From: an uncultured Faecalibacterium sp.
GTDB lineage: Bacteria > Bacillota > Clostridia > Oscillospirales > Ruminococcaceae
Reading direction: 5' to 3'
Length of the DNA: 6,947 bases
Assembly (NCBI GenBank): GCA_900765705.1
Contig: CAAFSR010000167.1
Location: 1-6,947 of the forward strand
The notes below the pieces were generated by a model. That model had not been told where the DNA came from. It made no database searches and worked only from the letters and a program-made list of their open reading frames with translations. The stretch's first letter is position 1, and each line of letters opens with the position of its first letter. Shown piece after piece: positions 1-5,958 of this stretch. The position numbers were made by a program, and so were the translations under genes.

Positions 1-246
1 AAAATGCAGCGTTTGAAAAACCGGCAGGCGTATCTGGAAAGCGGTTCCCGGAAACAGAGGACGCACCGGCTGATTACCCGTGGGGCAGCCATTGAGAGCA
101 TTGCGCCACAGACAAAGGAGCTGACCGAAACGGAATTTTATTCCCTCATGGAAAGCATTTTGAATCTGCCGCAGGCGGAGCATTTCATCCGGTCTGCCGT
201 AGAAAACCACGCTCGTATTTCCGGGCAGGAGAGAGGCGGTGACTAA
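1..246 (+). CDS. DUF3847 family protein, 3' part
   Basis: The frame is open from the first base and ends with TAA at 244-246, so this is probably the C-terminal 81 residues of a longer gene that starts upstream. The ATG at position 4 looks internal and has no room for a visible ribosome binding site. The segment RLKNRQAYLESGSRKQRTHR followed by LITRGAAIE resembles what I recall of DUF3847 proteins, small proteins commonly encoded next to MobA/MobL relaxases on Firmicutes mobile elements. The usual N-terminal charged, probably coiled-coil part would lie outside the window. Its biochemical role is unknown to me; a helper role in mobilization is only suggested by position. The stop codon sits two bases before the proposed relaxase start, so the two are likely translationally coupled in one operon. 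Confidence 0.8.
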   Translation, partial: KMQRLKNRQAYLESGSRKQRTHRLITRGAAIESIAPQTKELTETEFYSLMESILNLPQAEHFIRSAVENHARISGQERGGD

Positions 247-251
247 GGATA
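227..251 (+). promoter_or_regulatory. Ribosome binding region and ATA start of the relaxase
   Basis: A purine-rich AGGAGAGAGG (227-236) runs into GGTGA (238-242), which matches part of the anti-Shine-Dalgarno complement and lies six bases before ATA at 249-251. No ATG, GTG or TTG exists in the relaxase frame between the in-frame TGA at 240-242 and the catalytic tyrosine codon at 321. ATA is a rare but permitted bacterial initiator. The stop codon of the upstream gene lies inside this region, so re-initiation by terminating ribosomes is plausible. Confidence 0.6.
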
Positions 252-1721
252 GCACTTTATCATTTTTCAATCGCACAGATCAAGCGCAGCGCCGGTCAGA
301 GCGCCATTGCCAGCGCAGCCTACCGAGCCGGGGAGCGTCTTTACAGCAGCTACTATGGAGAAGTCAGCGATTACACCAAAAAGGGCGGCGTGATCGCTTC
401 GGAAATCATGCTGCCGCCCCATGCGCCGGAAATATATCTTGACCGGGCGACTCTCTGGAATGCTGTGGAGAGCTGCGAGAAACATCCAAAAGCACAGCTT
501 GCCTATTCCTTTGATATTGCCATGCAGAATGAATTGACGCTGGAAGAAAACATGGAACTGGCGAGGAAGTTTGTGCAGGAGCAGTTTGTGGCAAAAGGCA
601 TGATTGCCGATCTTGCTTTTCACAGCCCGGAGAAAGAGGACGGCGGCATCCCTAACCCGCATTTCCATGTGATGACAACCATGCGCCCTTTGAACCCGGA
701 TGGCACATGGGGACAAAAACAGCGGCGGGAATATCTTCTTGATGAAGATGGAAACCGAATCCGGGATAAAAACGGCGATTATATGTTTAACGCTGTCCAT
801 ACAACAGACTGGCATGAACCGGAAACGCTGGAACACTGGCGGGAGCAGTGGGCGGCTGCCGTTAATACAAAATTTGAGGAAAAAGGGCTGGATGTGCGTA
901 TCGACCACCGTTCCTATGTGCGGCAGGGACTTGACCTGATACCTACTGTCCACGAGGGAGCTAATGTCCGGCAGATGGAAGTAAAGGGCATTCGCACCGA
1001 GAAAGGGGAACTGAACCGCTGGATTAAAGCTACCAACCGGCTCATGCAGGATGTGAGGAAGAAGATCAAAGCCCTGTTTGTCTGGATGGCAGAGGTAAAA
1101 GAAGAACTTTCCAAACCGCAGACACCGAACCTTGCCGACCTGCTGATCGCTTATTACAACCAGCGCAACGCAGGGGCATGGAGCAATAAAGCCAGAACTG
1201 GAAACTTAAAGCAGTTTGCCGAAGCCGTCAATTATCTGACGGAAAATAAGCTGCTCACATTAGAGGATTTGCAGGAGCGTCTTTCCTCTGTCAGTGAAGA
1301 ATTTGAAGCATTAAGCGGCTCCATGAAAAAGAAATCTGCCCGGATAAAGGAATTGCAGGAATTGATACGGGAGGGCGAGAATTACCAGCGGCTAAAACCT
1401 ATTCATACGGAATTGAACAATATCAAGTTTAAGAAACAGAGGGAGAAATTTGAAACATCCCACGATGCGGAGTTACGGCTGTTTTATGCCGCCCGCCGTA
1501 TTCTGAAAGAAAAACTGGACGGAAAACCCATTGCCCTGAAAGCATGGAAACAGGAATACGCACAGTTAAAAACAGAGTATGCCGAACTGTCTCCGCAGCA
1601 CAAGCCGCTCCGGGAGGAAGTCATACGGCTGCGGCAGGTGCAGAACGCCGTAGATACCGCACTGCGCCGGAGGGAGCAGCCACAGGAAGTACAGAGAAAG
1701 AAACACGAGATGGAATTATGA
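249..1721 (+). CDS. MobA/MobL family relaxase (MOBQ type)
   Basis: This 490-residue protein is expected to nick the element's transfer origin and stay bound through a tyrosine. Read from ATA at 249 it begins ALYHFSIAQIKRSAGQSAIA after the initiator, aligned with the MAIYHLT start of RSF1010 MobA. The likely catalytic tyrosine falls at residue 25 (AAYRAGERL), as in RSF1010 MobA. The metal-binding HxH motif is NPHFHVM with His138 and His140, and the family segment IDHRSYVRQG...PTVHEG lies near residues 218-237. The last third (about 345-475) is Lys/Glu-rich and probably coiled coil. A GTG at 390 gives a shorter 443-residue reading, but it would remove the catalytic tyrosine, so I reject it. The odd point is the ATA start: either a weak natural initiator or a damaged ATG. 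The gene follows the DUF3847 gene by two bases. No transfer origin was recognised; it may lie upstream of the window. Confidence 0.9.
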   Translation: MALYHFSIAQIKRSAGQSAIASAAYRAGERLYSSYYGEVSDYTKKGGVIASEIMLPPHAPEIYLDRATLWNAVESCEKHPKAQLAYSFDIAMQNELTLEENMELARKFVQEQFVAKGMIADLAFHSPEKEDGGIPNPHFHVMTTMRPLNPDGTWGQKQRREYLLDEDGNRIRDKNGDYMFNAVHTTDWHEPETLEHWREQWAAAVNTKFEEKGLDVRIDHRSYVRQGLDLIPTVHEGANVRQMEVKGIRTEKGELNRWIKATNRLMQDVRKKIKALFVWMAEVKEELSKPQTPNLADLLIAYYNQRNAGAWSNKARTGNLKQFAEAVNYLTENKLLTLEDLQERLSSVSEEFEALSGSMKKKSARIKELQELIREGENYQRLKPIHTELNNIKFKKQREKFETSHDAELRLFYAARRILKEKLDGKPIALKAWKQEYAQLKTEYAELSPQHKPLREEVIRLRQVQNAVDTALRRREQPQEVQRKKHEMEL

Positions 1722-1727
1722 TATAAT
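1719..1727 (+). promoter_or_regulatory. Possible extended -10 promoter for the primase-VapE pair
   Basis: TGATATAAT overlaps the relaxase stop codon and contains a perfect TATAAT preceded by the TGn extension. No good -35 hexamer lies 16-18 bases upstream, which extended -10 promoters can tolerate. Transcription would begin near 1734, inside the hairpin that follows, so transcripts from here would lose most of its left arm. The ten bases TTATGATATA at 1716-1725 recur before the recombinase gene at 4227-4236. The call rests on sequence resemblance only. Confidence 0.4.
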
Positions 1728-1755
1728 CGGCAGCTTTACCGCTGCCGGCATTTTT
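1728..1755 (+). terminator. Short hairpin with T-run after the relaxase gene
   Basis: CGGCAGC (1728-1734) pairs perfectly with GCTGCCG (1741-1747) around a six-base loop, followed after GCA by TTTTT (1751-1755). The seven-pair G+C-rich stem and short T-run fit a modest intrinsic terminator between the relaxase gene and the CHC2 gene. The three bases between stem and T-run make it imperfect, so partial read-through is likely. Confidence 0.5.
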
Positions 1756-1768
1756 ATGGAGGGAGCAT

Positions 1769-2509
1769 TTGAATGTATTTGAAGCGGTGAAACAGTCTGT
1801 TACCACCCGGCAGGCTGCTTCATTCTATGGAATCCGGGTGGGGAGAAACGGCATGGTCTGCTGTCCATTCCACAATGACCGCACGCCCAGCATGAAAGTG
1901 GACAGCCGCTTTTACTGCTTCGGCTGCGGGGCTTCCGGGGATGTGATCGACTTTTCCGCTTTGCTGCATGGATTGGGGAAACGGGAAGCTGCGGTCAGGC
2001 TTGCGGAGGACTTCGGCGTTTCCTATGAGAAATCCGGCAATGCGCCGCCAGATAGGAAGCGTCACAACAGGTCACAGCCCCGACAAAAATCAGCGGAGCA
2101 GAGATTTCAGGAAACGGAACGGTATTGTTTCCGGGTGCTATGCGATTATCTGCGCCTGTTGGAGCATTGGAAAACAGCATACGCCCCACAGCCGCAGGAT
2201 GCCATCTGGCATCCTCTTTTTGTGGAAGCGTTGCAGAGGATAAGCTACACAGAATACCTTTTGGATATTTTGTTATACGGAGAAATAGAAGAAAAAGCGG
2301 CATTGATCGCCGCACAGGGAAAGGAGGTGCTGCGGCTTGAACAGCGAATTTCAGAGCTTGCCGCCGGAAACGCAGGAAGCGGTCAAAAAGACGATGGACA
2401 CAATGGAACCGGCGCAGACACCAGCAGAAATCCGGGAGACATTAGAGGGGACGCAGAAAGGCGGCGTGAAGAACAGCATCCGAAACTGCCTGACGGTGTT
2501 CCAGCGTGA
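1769..2509 (+). CDS. CHC2 zinc-finger DNA primase-like protein
   Basis: The 246-residue product carries the zinc-binding domain of bacterial DnaG-type primases: Cys32-x2-His35 (CPFHNDRTPSMKV) and Cys50-x2-Cys53 (FYCFGCGASGDVIDF), followed by the helical LGKREAAVRLAEDFGVSY. The TOPRIM catalytic domain of true primases is absent; the rest is charged and probably helical. It is therefore likely a DNA-binding accessory for element replication rather than a complete primase, working with the adjacent VapE-type ATPase. The TTG start at 1769 is chosen because GGAGGGAG (1758-1765) sits just before it and MNVFEAVKQSVTTRQAA is the usual family beginning. The nearby ATG at 1773 is in another frame and stops after five codons. 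The C-terminal 57 residues overlap the next gene out of frame and are rich in Gly, Asp and Arg, so this tail may be poorly conserved. Confidence 0.85.
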   Translation: MNVFEAVKQSVTTRQAASFYGIRVGRNGMVCCPFHNDRTPSMKVDSRFYCFGCGASGDVIDFSALLHGLGKREAAVRLAEDFGVSYEKSGNAPPDRKRHNRSQPRQKSAEQRFQETERYCFRVLCDYLRLLEHWKTAYAPQPQDAIWHPLFVEALQRISYTEYLLDILLYGEIEEKAALIAAQGKEVLRLEQRISELAAGNAGSGQKDDGHNGTGADTSRNPGDIRGDAERRREEQHPKLPDGVPA

Positions 2510-3734
2510 CCCGCTGTTTCGTGGGGCGCTGCGCCTGAACCTTTTGACGGAGCAGATTGACATTGTGAAGCCGCTGGGCTGGGAGCGCACCAGTACCACG
2601 CTGACCGACATGGACATGAACTACCTGCTTTTGTATCTGGAAGAAAATTACGGGCTTACCAGCGAGAAAAAGGTGCAGAGCGCCATCAAGATTGTTGCCA
2701 ATGAAAACCGCTACCATCCGGTCAGGGATTACCTGAACAGCCTGCAATGGGACGGCACAGAGCGCATCCGTTACGCCCTGCATCACTTTCTGGGAGCCGA
2801 TACGGACGAATACACCTATGAAGCCTTGAAACTGTTCCTGATAGGAGCCATCCGGCGGGTATTCAGACCGGGGAGCAAGTTTGAGGTCATGCTCTGTCTG
2901 GTTGGTGGTCAGGGAGCCGGGAAATCTACCTTTTTCCGGCTGCTGGCAGGTAGGGACGAATGGTTTTCAGACGATTTGAAGAAGCTGGACGATGAAAATG
3001 TGTACCGCAAGCTGCAAGGGCATTGGATTATCGAGATGTCGGAGATGATTGCCACAGCCAACGCCAAGAGTATTGAGGAAATCAAGTCATTCTTAAGCCG
3101 CCAGAAAGAAACCTACAAAGTGCCGTATGAGACACACCCGGCAGACCGGCTGCGGCAATGTGTATTCGGAGGGACGACCAACCGGCAGGACTTTTTACCC
3201 CGTGACCGCACCGGCAACCGGCGCTTTCTCCCCGTGACGGTGTACCCGGAACGGGCGGAGGTTCACATACTGGACGATGAAGCGGCGGCGAGGGCGTATA
3301 TCGAACAGATGTGGGCGGAAGCCATGACGATTTATCGCAGTGGGAAGTATAAGCTGTCATTCAGCATAGAAATGAACCGATACCTGAACGCCCATCAGCA
3401 GGACTTCATGCAGGAGGACACACAGGCTGGCATGATCTACGCCTATTTGGAGGACTACACCGGTGACAGGGTATGCTCCAAGCAGCTTTATGAGGAAGCG
3501 CTGGGGAACTTAAATTCCCCGGCAGACTGGGAGACACGGGCAATCTGCGAGATTATGAATACCGGCATTGCGGGCGGCATTATACAGGGCTGGGCAGCCT
3601 ACAAAAGCCCGAAGCGGTATAAGAAATACGGTTCTCAAAAAGGCTGGGAGCGTGTCAACCAAGACCCGCCGGAGGGGGACGGTTTTCAGGAAATCACGGA
3701 AGAAGAAGCCCGGCAAATGGAACTACCATTCTGA
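2337..3734 (+). CDS. VapE/VirE family P-loop ATPase (replication-type)
   Basis: The 465-residue protein belongs to the virulence-associated E family (PF05272 type), found on phages, pathogenicity islands and mobile elements and thought to act as a superfamily 3-like helicase or replication protein. Visible motifs are Walker A GGQGAGKST (about 190-198), Walker B WIIEMSEM (230-237), a sensor-like CVFGGTTNRQDFL (275-287) and an arginine-finger-like DRTGNRRFLPV (290-300). The N-terminal 120 residues include a segment typical of these proteins (KGGVKNSIRNCLTVFQ). The start is TTG at 2337, supported by the near-perfect Shine-Dalgarno AAGGAGGTG (2321-2329) seven bases upstream. It overlaps the CHC2 gene by 173 bases in a different frame, so the pair is probably co-expressed. 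The C-terminus (after about residue 360) is less characteristic. The GGTTGAC repeat array starts ten bases after its stop codon, suggesting that its DNA target may be next door. Confidence 0.88.
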   Translation: MNSEFQSLPPETQEAVKKTMDTMEPAQTPAEIRETLEGTQKGGVKNSIRNCLTVFQRDPLFRGALRLNLLTEQIDIVKPLGWERTSTTLTDMDMNYLLLYLEENYGLTSEKKVQSAIKIVANENRYHPVRDYLNSLQWDGTERIRYALHHFLGADTDEYTYEALKLFLIGAIRRVFRPGSKFEVMLCLVGGQGAGKSTFFRLLAGRDEWFSDDLKKLDDENVYRKLQGHWIIEMSEMIATANAKSIEEIKSFLSRQKETYKVPYETHPADRLRQCVFGGTTNRQDFLPRDRTGNRRFLPVTVYPERAEVHILDDEAAARAYIEQMWAEAMTIYRSGKYKLSFSIEMNRYLNAHQQDFMQEDTQAGMIYAYLEDYTGDRVCSKQLYEEALGNLNSPADWETRAICEIMNTGIAGGIIQGWAAYKSPKRYKKYGSQKGWERVNQDPPEGDGFQEITEEEARQMELPF

Positions 3735-3743
3735 AAAGCCACC

Positions 3744-3928
3744 GGTTAACAGTTTGGTTGACGCTTCGGTTGACAGCCGGTTGACGGGGAAAAGCCTGAT
3801 ATTTGGGGCATTTCTCTCCTTTGTCAACCATGTCAACCAAGAAATCAAAGAAAAAGTAAAAAGTAATAATAGAGCGCCTGTGGATTGTTTTCAAAGTCTT
3901 TTCTGCCGGTTGACACGGTTTGGTTGAC
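3744..3928 (+). repeat. GGTTGAC iteron-like array, candidate replication origin
   Basis: Eight copies of a heptamer lie in 185 bases. Direct copies are at 3744-3750 (GGTTAAC, one mismatch), 3756-3762, 3768-3774 and 3779-3785, with steps of 12, 12 and 11 bases. Inverted copies GTCAACC are at 3823-3829 and 3832-3838, and direct copies at 3908-3914 and 3922-3928. Seven are exact. Elsewhere in the window I found the heptamer once, inside the recombinase gene, which fits chance. Steps near one helical turn resemble iterons bound by replication initiators. The location directly after the CHC2 and VapE genes supports an origin, but a transcription operator is also possible. The segment 3735-4004 contains no convincing gene. 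Confidence 0.7.
3839..3887. other. AT-rich segment and DnaA-box-like sequence within the repeat array
   Basis: Positions 3839-3871 contain only five G or C in 33 bases and lie between the inverted and the last direct heptamers, where a DNA-unwinding element would be expected. TGTGGATTG at 3879-3887 matches the DnaA-box complement TGTGGATAA at seven of nine bases. A two-mismatch match is weak by itself; its value comes from the combination with the repeats and replication genes. Confidence 0.4.
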
Positions 3929-3952
3929 ATGAAGACAGTCTGCGGCTGTAAA
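3924..3952 (+). promoter_or_regulatory. Possible sigma-70 promoter of the TnpW-like gene
   Basis: TTGACA (3924-3929), a perfect -35 hexamer, is followed after 17 bases by TGTAAA (3947-3952), four of six matches to a -10. Its -35 is formed by the last GGTTGAC repeat, so a protein bound to the array could repress the promoter. The expected start, near 3959, falls inside the left arm of the following hairpin. Confidence 0.45.
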
Positions 3953-3955
3953 CCT

Positions 3956-3988
3956 GCCTGACATTCCCTTGTCGGGCATATTTCATTT
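3956..3988 (+). terminator. Hairpin upstream of the TnpW-like gene
   Basis: GCCTGACA (3956-3963) pairs with TGTCGGGC (3970-3977), including one G-T pair, around a six-base loop TTCCCT. The following ATATTTCATTT is moderately T-rich. It could terminate read-through from the replication operon or act as a leader structure for the next gene. The T-run is interrupted, so termination strength is uncertain. Confidence 0.45.
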
Positions 3989-4004
3989 ATGGAGGTAACT
4001 GCCT

Positions 4005-4190
4005 ATGGCAAAAAGCAAAAACGAGAGCAATAACAAAAACAGCGGCACCCTGCTTACCGAAAAAGACGGCACCCAGTATTTTGTCATGGGGAAAGTCCGT
4101 ATCAAGGTATCGGAGCATTTCGCACAGGATGGGAAGCCGCTTGACAGTCTGCTGGAAGATGTGATCCAGCACGCTGCCGCCGCTTCCTGA
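4005..4190 (+). CDS. Small TnpW-like transposon protein
   Basis: A 61-residue protein with a polar Lys/Asn/Ser-rich first 15 residues and a compact remainder, YFVMGKVRIKVSEHFAQDGK then PLDSLLEDVIQHAA. The pattern of a beta-like segment ending in HF, followed by a short helix of the type DxLLEDVI, resembles TnpW proteins encoded beside large serine recombinases of the Tn4451 type. I rank the family name as likely but not certain. The function of TnpW is not established to my knowledge; a role linked to excision or integration is suggested only by its place before the recombinase gene. The ATG at 4005 is well supported by GGAGGT (3991-3996) eight bases upstream. No signal peptide, membrane segment or helix-turn-helix is evident. 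A 107-base gap with a strong palindrome separates it from the recombinase start. Confidence 0.75.
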   Translation: MAKSKNESNNKNSGTLLTEKDGTQYFVMGKVRIKVSEHFAQDGKPLDSLLEDVIQHAAAAS

Positions 4191-4208
4191 AAAAATACGG
4201 AATAACGA

Positions 4209-4238
4209 CTGTCAATCAGCCCACGCTTATGATATACT
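4209..4238 (+). promoter_or_regulatory. Possible promoter of the recombinase gene
   Basis: CTGTCA (4209-4214; four of six) lies 18 bases before TATACT (4233-4238; five of six), which also has a TG extension at 4230-4231. The -10 begins just inside the left arm of the palindrome at 4220-4267. Initiation would fall near 4245, so such transcripts would contain only the right arm. Confidence 0.4.
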
Positions 4239-4278
4239 TGTACCAGCGAGTATTGTATAAGCGTGGGTTGTTTCTTTT
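4220..4278 (+). terminator. Long palindrome with T-rich tail in the recombinase leader
   Basis: CCCACGCTTAT (4220-4230) and ATAAGCGTGGG (4257-4267) are perfect 11-base reverse complements. An inner ATACT (4234-4238) pairs with AGTAT (4249-4253) across a small internal mismatch. The stem is followed by TTGTTTCTTTT (4268-4278), so RNA read from upstream could form an intrinsic terminator. It could also be a protein-binding operator that controls the recombinase, because a promoter-like -10 lies within it. Confidence 0.6.
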
Positions 4279-4297
4279 AGAAGGAGGATTTTTAACC

Positions 4298-5920
4298 GTG
4301 AAACAACCATACAATACAACGATTTATAACACTGCACTATATTTGAGATTGAGCCGTGACGATGAATTACAGGGGGAAAGCGGCAGTATCCAGACCCAGC
4401 GCATGATGCTTAGGCAGTATGCCGCAGAGCATGGGCTGACCGTTGTAGACGAGTACATTGACGACGGATGGAGCGGGACAAATTTCGAGCGTCCAAGCTT
4501 CCAAAGGATGATTGATGACATCGAGGACGGGAAAATCAACTGCGTTGTCACAAAGGACTTATCCCGTCTGGGAAGAAACTATATCCTGACCGGTCAGTAC
4601 ACGGAAATCTATTTCCCCAGCAAGGGAGTACGCTACATTGCCATCAATGATAATGTGGACACCATCAACGGAGAAAGCGAGCTTGCCCCGTTCTTAAACA
4701 TCCTGAATGAAATGCACGCCCGACAGACCAGCAAAAAGGTCAAGGCTGCCATGCACACAAGATTTGCCAATGGCGCACACTATGGAGCCTATGCACCGCT
4801 GGGCTATGTAAAAGACCCGGACAAAAAAGGTCATCTTCTGATCGACCCGGAAACACGCTGGATTGTAGAGAAGATTTTTGATCTTGCCGTACACGGGAGG
4901 GGAGCCGCCAGCATTACACGGATTCTGGTGGAGGAGAAAGTACCTACCCCCGGCTGGCTGAACTATGAAAGATACGGGACTTTCGCCAATATCTACGCCG
5001 GTGCGCCTCCAGAAAAAGCCTATGCGTGGACGATTGCACAGGTCAAGAGCATTTTGAAAGAGGAAACCTACATCGGTCACAGCGTTCACAACAAGCAAAG
5101 CAACATTTCATTCAAGAACAAGAAAAAGGTGCGGAAGCCGCAGGAAGAATGGTATCGTGTGGAAAATACCCACGAAGCCGTCATTTCCGAAGAAGTGTTC
5201 CAAAAAGTTCAGGAGCTGATTGCAAGCAGACGCAGACGACAGAAGAATGGCACAACGCAGATATTTTCCGGGCTGGTAAAATGTGCGGACTGCGGATGGT
5301 CATTGGCTTATGGTGTAAACAGCCAGAACAAAAATCCCTATGCACACTACCATTGCAGTAAGTACGGACAGGGATTACGCCAGTGTTCCATGCACTATAT
5401 CCGCTATGATGTGCTGTATGCCTATGTGCTTGCAAGACTGCAATACTGGTCTATGCTGGCACAGAAAGATGAGGACAAGCTGCTGAAACGGCTGCTCAAT
5501 GTCAGCGACAGGGAAAGGAACTCTGCGAAGAAAAAGCAGGCTGCGGAGCTGAAAAAGGCGGAAAAGCGTAAAGCCGAGGTTGACGGGCTGTTTGCTAAAA
5601 TGTATGAGGACTGGTCTGCCGGACGCATAACCGAGTATAACTTCAATATGCTGTCCGAGAAGTACCAGAACGAGCAAAGGGAGCTTGAAACAAAAATAAG
5701 GCAGCTTCACGAAACGATGGAAGCCGCCGTACAGACCGCAGCGGACGCTGAAAAGTGGATTGCCCTGATGAAACAGTATGTCACCCCTGTGGAGCTGACC
5801 GCCGAACTTCTGAACACTCTAATTGAAAAAATAACCGTCCACGAAGCTGTCAAGGGCGAGGACGGAAGTCGTGAGCAGGAAGTAGAAATCTACTACCGCT
5901 TCATCGGCAAAATCGACTGA
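4298..5920 (+). CDS. Large serine recombinase, TndX/TnpX-like
   Basis: This 540-residue site-specific recombinase should excise and integrate the element by serine-mediated double-strand exchange. The resolvase domain (about 12-160) has YLRLSRDDE with catalytic Ser19, the GESGSIQTQR segment and SRLGRN at 89-94. A recombinase domain follows (about 165-290). The zinc ribbon has Cys329-x2-Cys332 and Cys353-x9-Cys363. Residues 400-475 are Lys/Glu-rich and likely coiled coil, and the end (TAELLNTLIEKITVHE...EIYYRF) resembles the DUF4368-type tail. Length is close to that of Tn5397 TndX, about 530 residues. The GTG start at 4298 is preferred: AAGGAGG (4281-4287) precedes it by ten bases. A longer reading from ATG at 4229 starts inside the palindrome and has no ribosome binding site. 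The gene is last in the element, as is common for this class. No frameshift or missing catalytic residue is seen. Confidence 0.93.
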   Translation: MKQPYNTTIYNTALYLRLSRDDELQGESGSIQTQRMMLRQYAAEHGLTVVDEYIDDGWSGTNFERPSFQRMIDDIEDGKINCVVTKDLSRLGRNYILTGQYTEIYFPSKGVRYIAINDNVDTINGESELAPFLNILNEMHARQTSKKVKAAMHTRFANGAHYGAYAPLGYVKDPDKKGHLLIDPETRWIVEKIFDLAVHGRGAASITRILVEEKVPTPGWLNYERYGTFANIYAGAPPEKAYAWTIAQVKSILKEETYIGHSVHNKQSNISFKNKKKVRKPQEEWYRVENTHEAVISEEVFQKVQELIASRRRRQKNGTTQIFSGLVKCADCGWSLAYGVNSQNKNPYAHYHCSKYGQGLRQCSMHYIRYDVLYAYVLARLQYWSMLAQKDEDKLLKRLLNVSDRERNSAKKKQAAELKKAEKRKAEVDGLFAKMYEDWSAGRITEYNFNMLSEKYQNEQRELETKIRQLHETMEAAVQTAADAEKWIALMKQYVTPVELTAELLNTLIEKITVHEAVKGEDGSREQEVEIYYRFIGKID

Positions 5921-5958
5921 CCTTTCTTTTTTACCCAACAATATCTTTAATTAAGGGA
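5921..5958. other. Right end of the element and chromosomal junction (attR-like)
   Basis: Host coding sequence resumes here. Codons GAA ACG GGA CTG AGT GTG CCG GAC give ETGLSVPD, the usual continuation of an XRE-domain Trp-Glu motif, but the expected TGG (Trp) codon reads AGG at 5954-5956. The crossover is therefore at or just after 5954, within a short GG or GA sequence. Large serine recombinases of the TndX/TnpX group are known to use GA at the core, which would fit GA at 5957-5958. The left junction is not available for comparison. Confidence 0.6.

Larger units (their letters stand above)
1..5956. mobile_element. Right part of an integrative mobilizable element with a large serine recombinase
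   Basis: The consecutive same-strand genes for a DUF3847 protein, MobA/MobL relaxase, CHC2 zinc-finger protein, VapE-like ATPase, TnpW-like protein and large serine recombinase form a known kind of Clostridia module, comparable to the mobilizable Tn4451 and conjugative Tn5397 groups in their recombinase type. The recombinase is the last gene, and the host gene fragment begins about 35 bases after it, which places the right end near 5955. The left end, any cargo and the left junction lie before the window. No type IV secretion genes are seen, so the element is called mobilizable rather than self-transferring; that could change if the missing left part carries them. The exact right boundary is inferred from where the coding frame of the split host gene resumes. 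Confidence 0.85.

Noticed and set aside
239..442. Small forward frame starting at GTG 239
   Set aside because: It runs in another frame through the relaxase N-terminus, and its product resembles nothing I recognise. The relaxase frame gives the recognisable protein.
267..953. 228-residue reverse-strand open frame
   Set aside because: It lies antisense to the well-supported relaxase and has no recognisable motif; a shadow of the forward coding frame.
390..1721. Relaxase starting at GTG 390
   Set aside because: It would begin in the middle of a conserved segment and lack the catalytic tyrosine and first motif encoded in the same frame at 249-389.
3568..3927. 119-residue forward frame across the VapE end and the repeat array
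   Set aside because: The first half is a shadow of the VapE gene. The second half reads repeated Val-Asp from the GGTTGAC copies, whose changing spacing and inverted copies fit a DNA-level repeat better than a protein.
3744..3928. CRISPR array or tandem satellite
   Set aside because: The repeat unit is only seven bases, spacing is irregular and both orientations occur. No Cas genes are present.
5578..5584. A GGTTGAC copy inside the recombinase gene
   Set aside because: One isolated copy in about 6.7 kb outside the array is what chance predicts.
4229..5920. Recombinase starting at ATG 4229
   Set aside because: The codon is inside the palindrome and has no ribosome binding site, whereas GTG 4298 has AAGGAGG and begins closer to the conserved domain.
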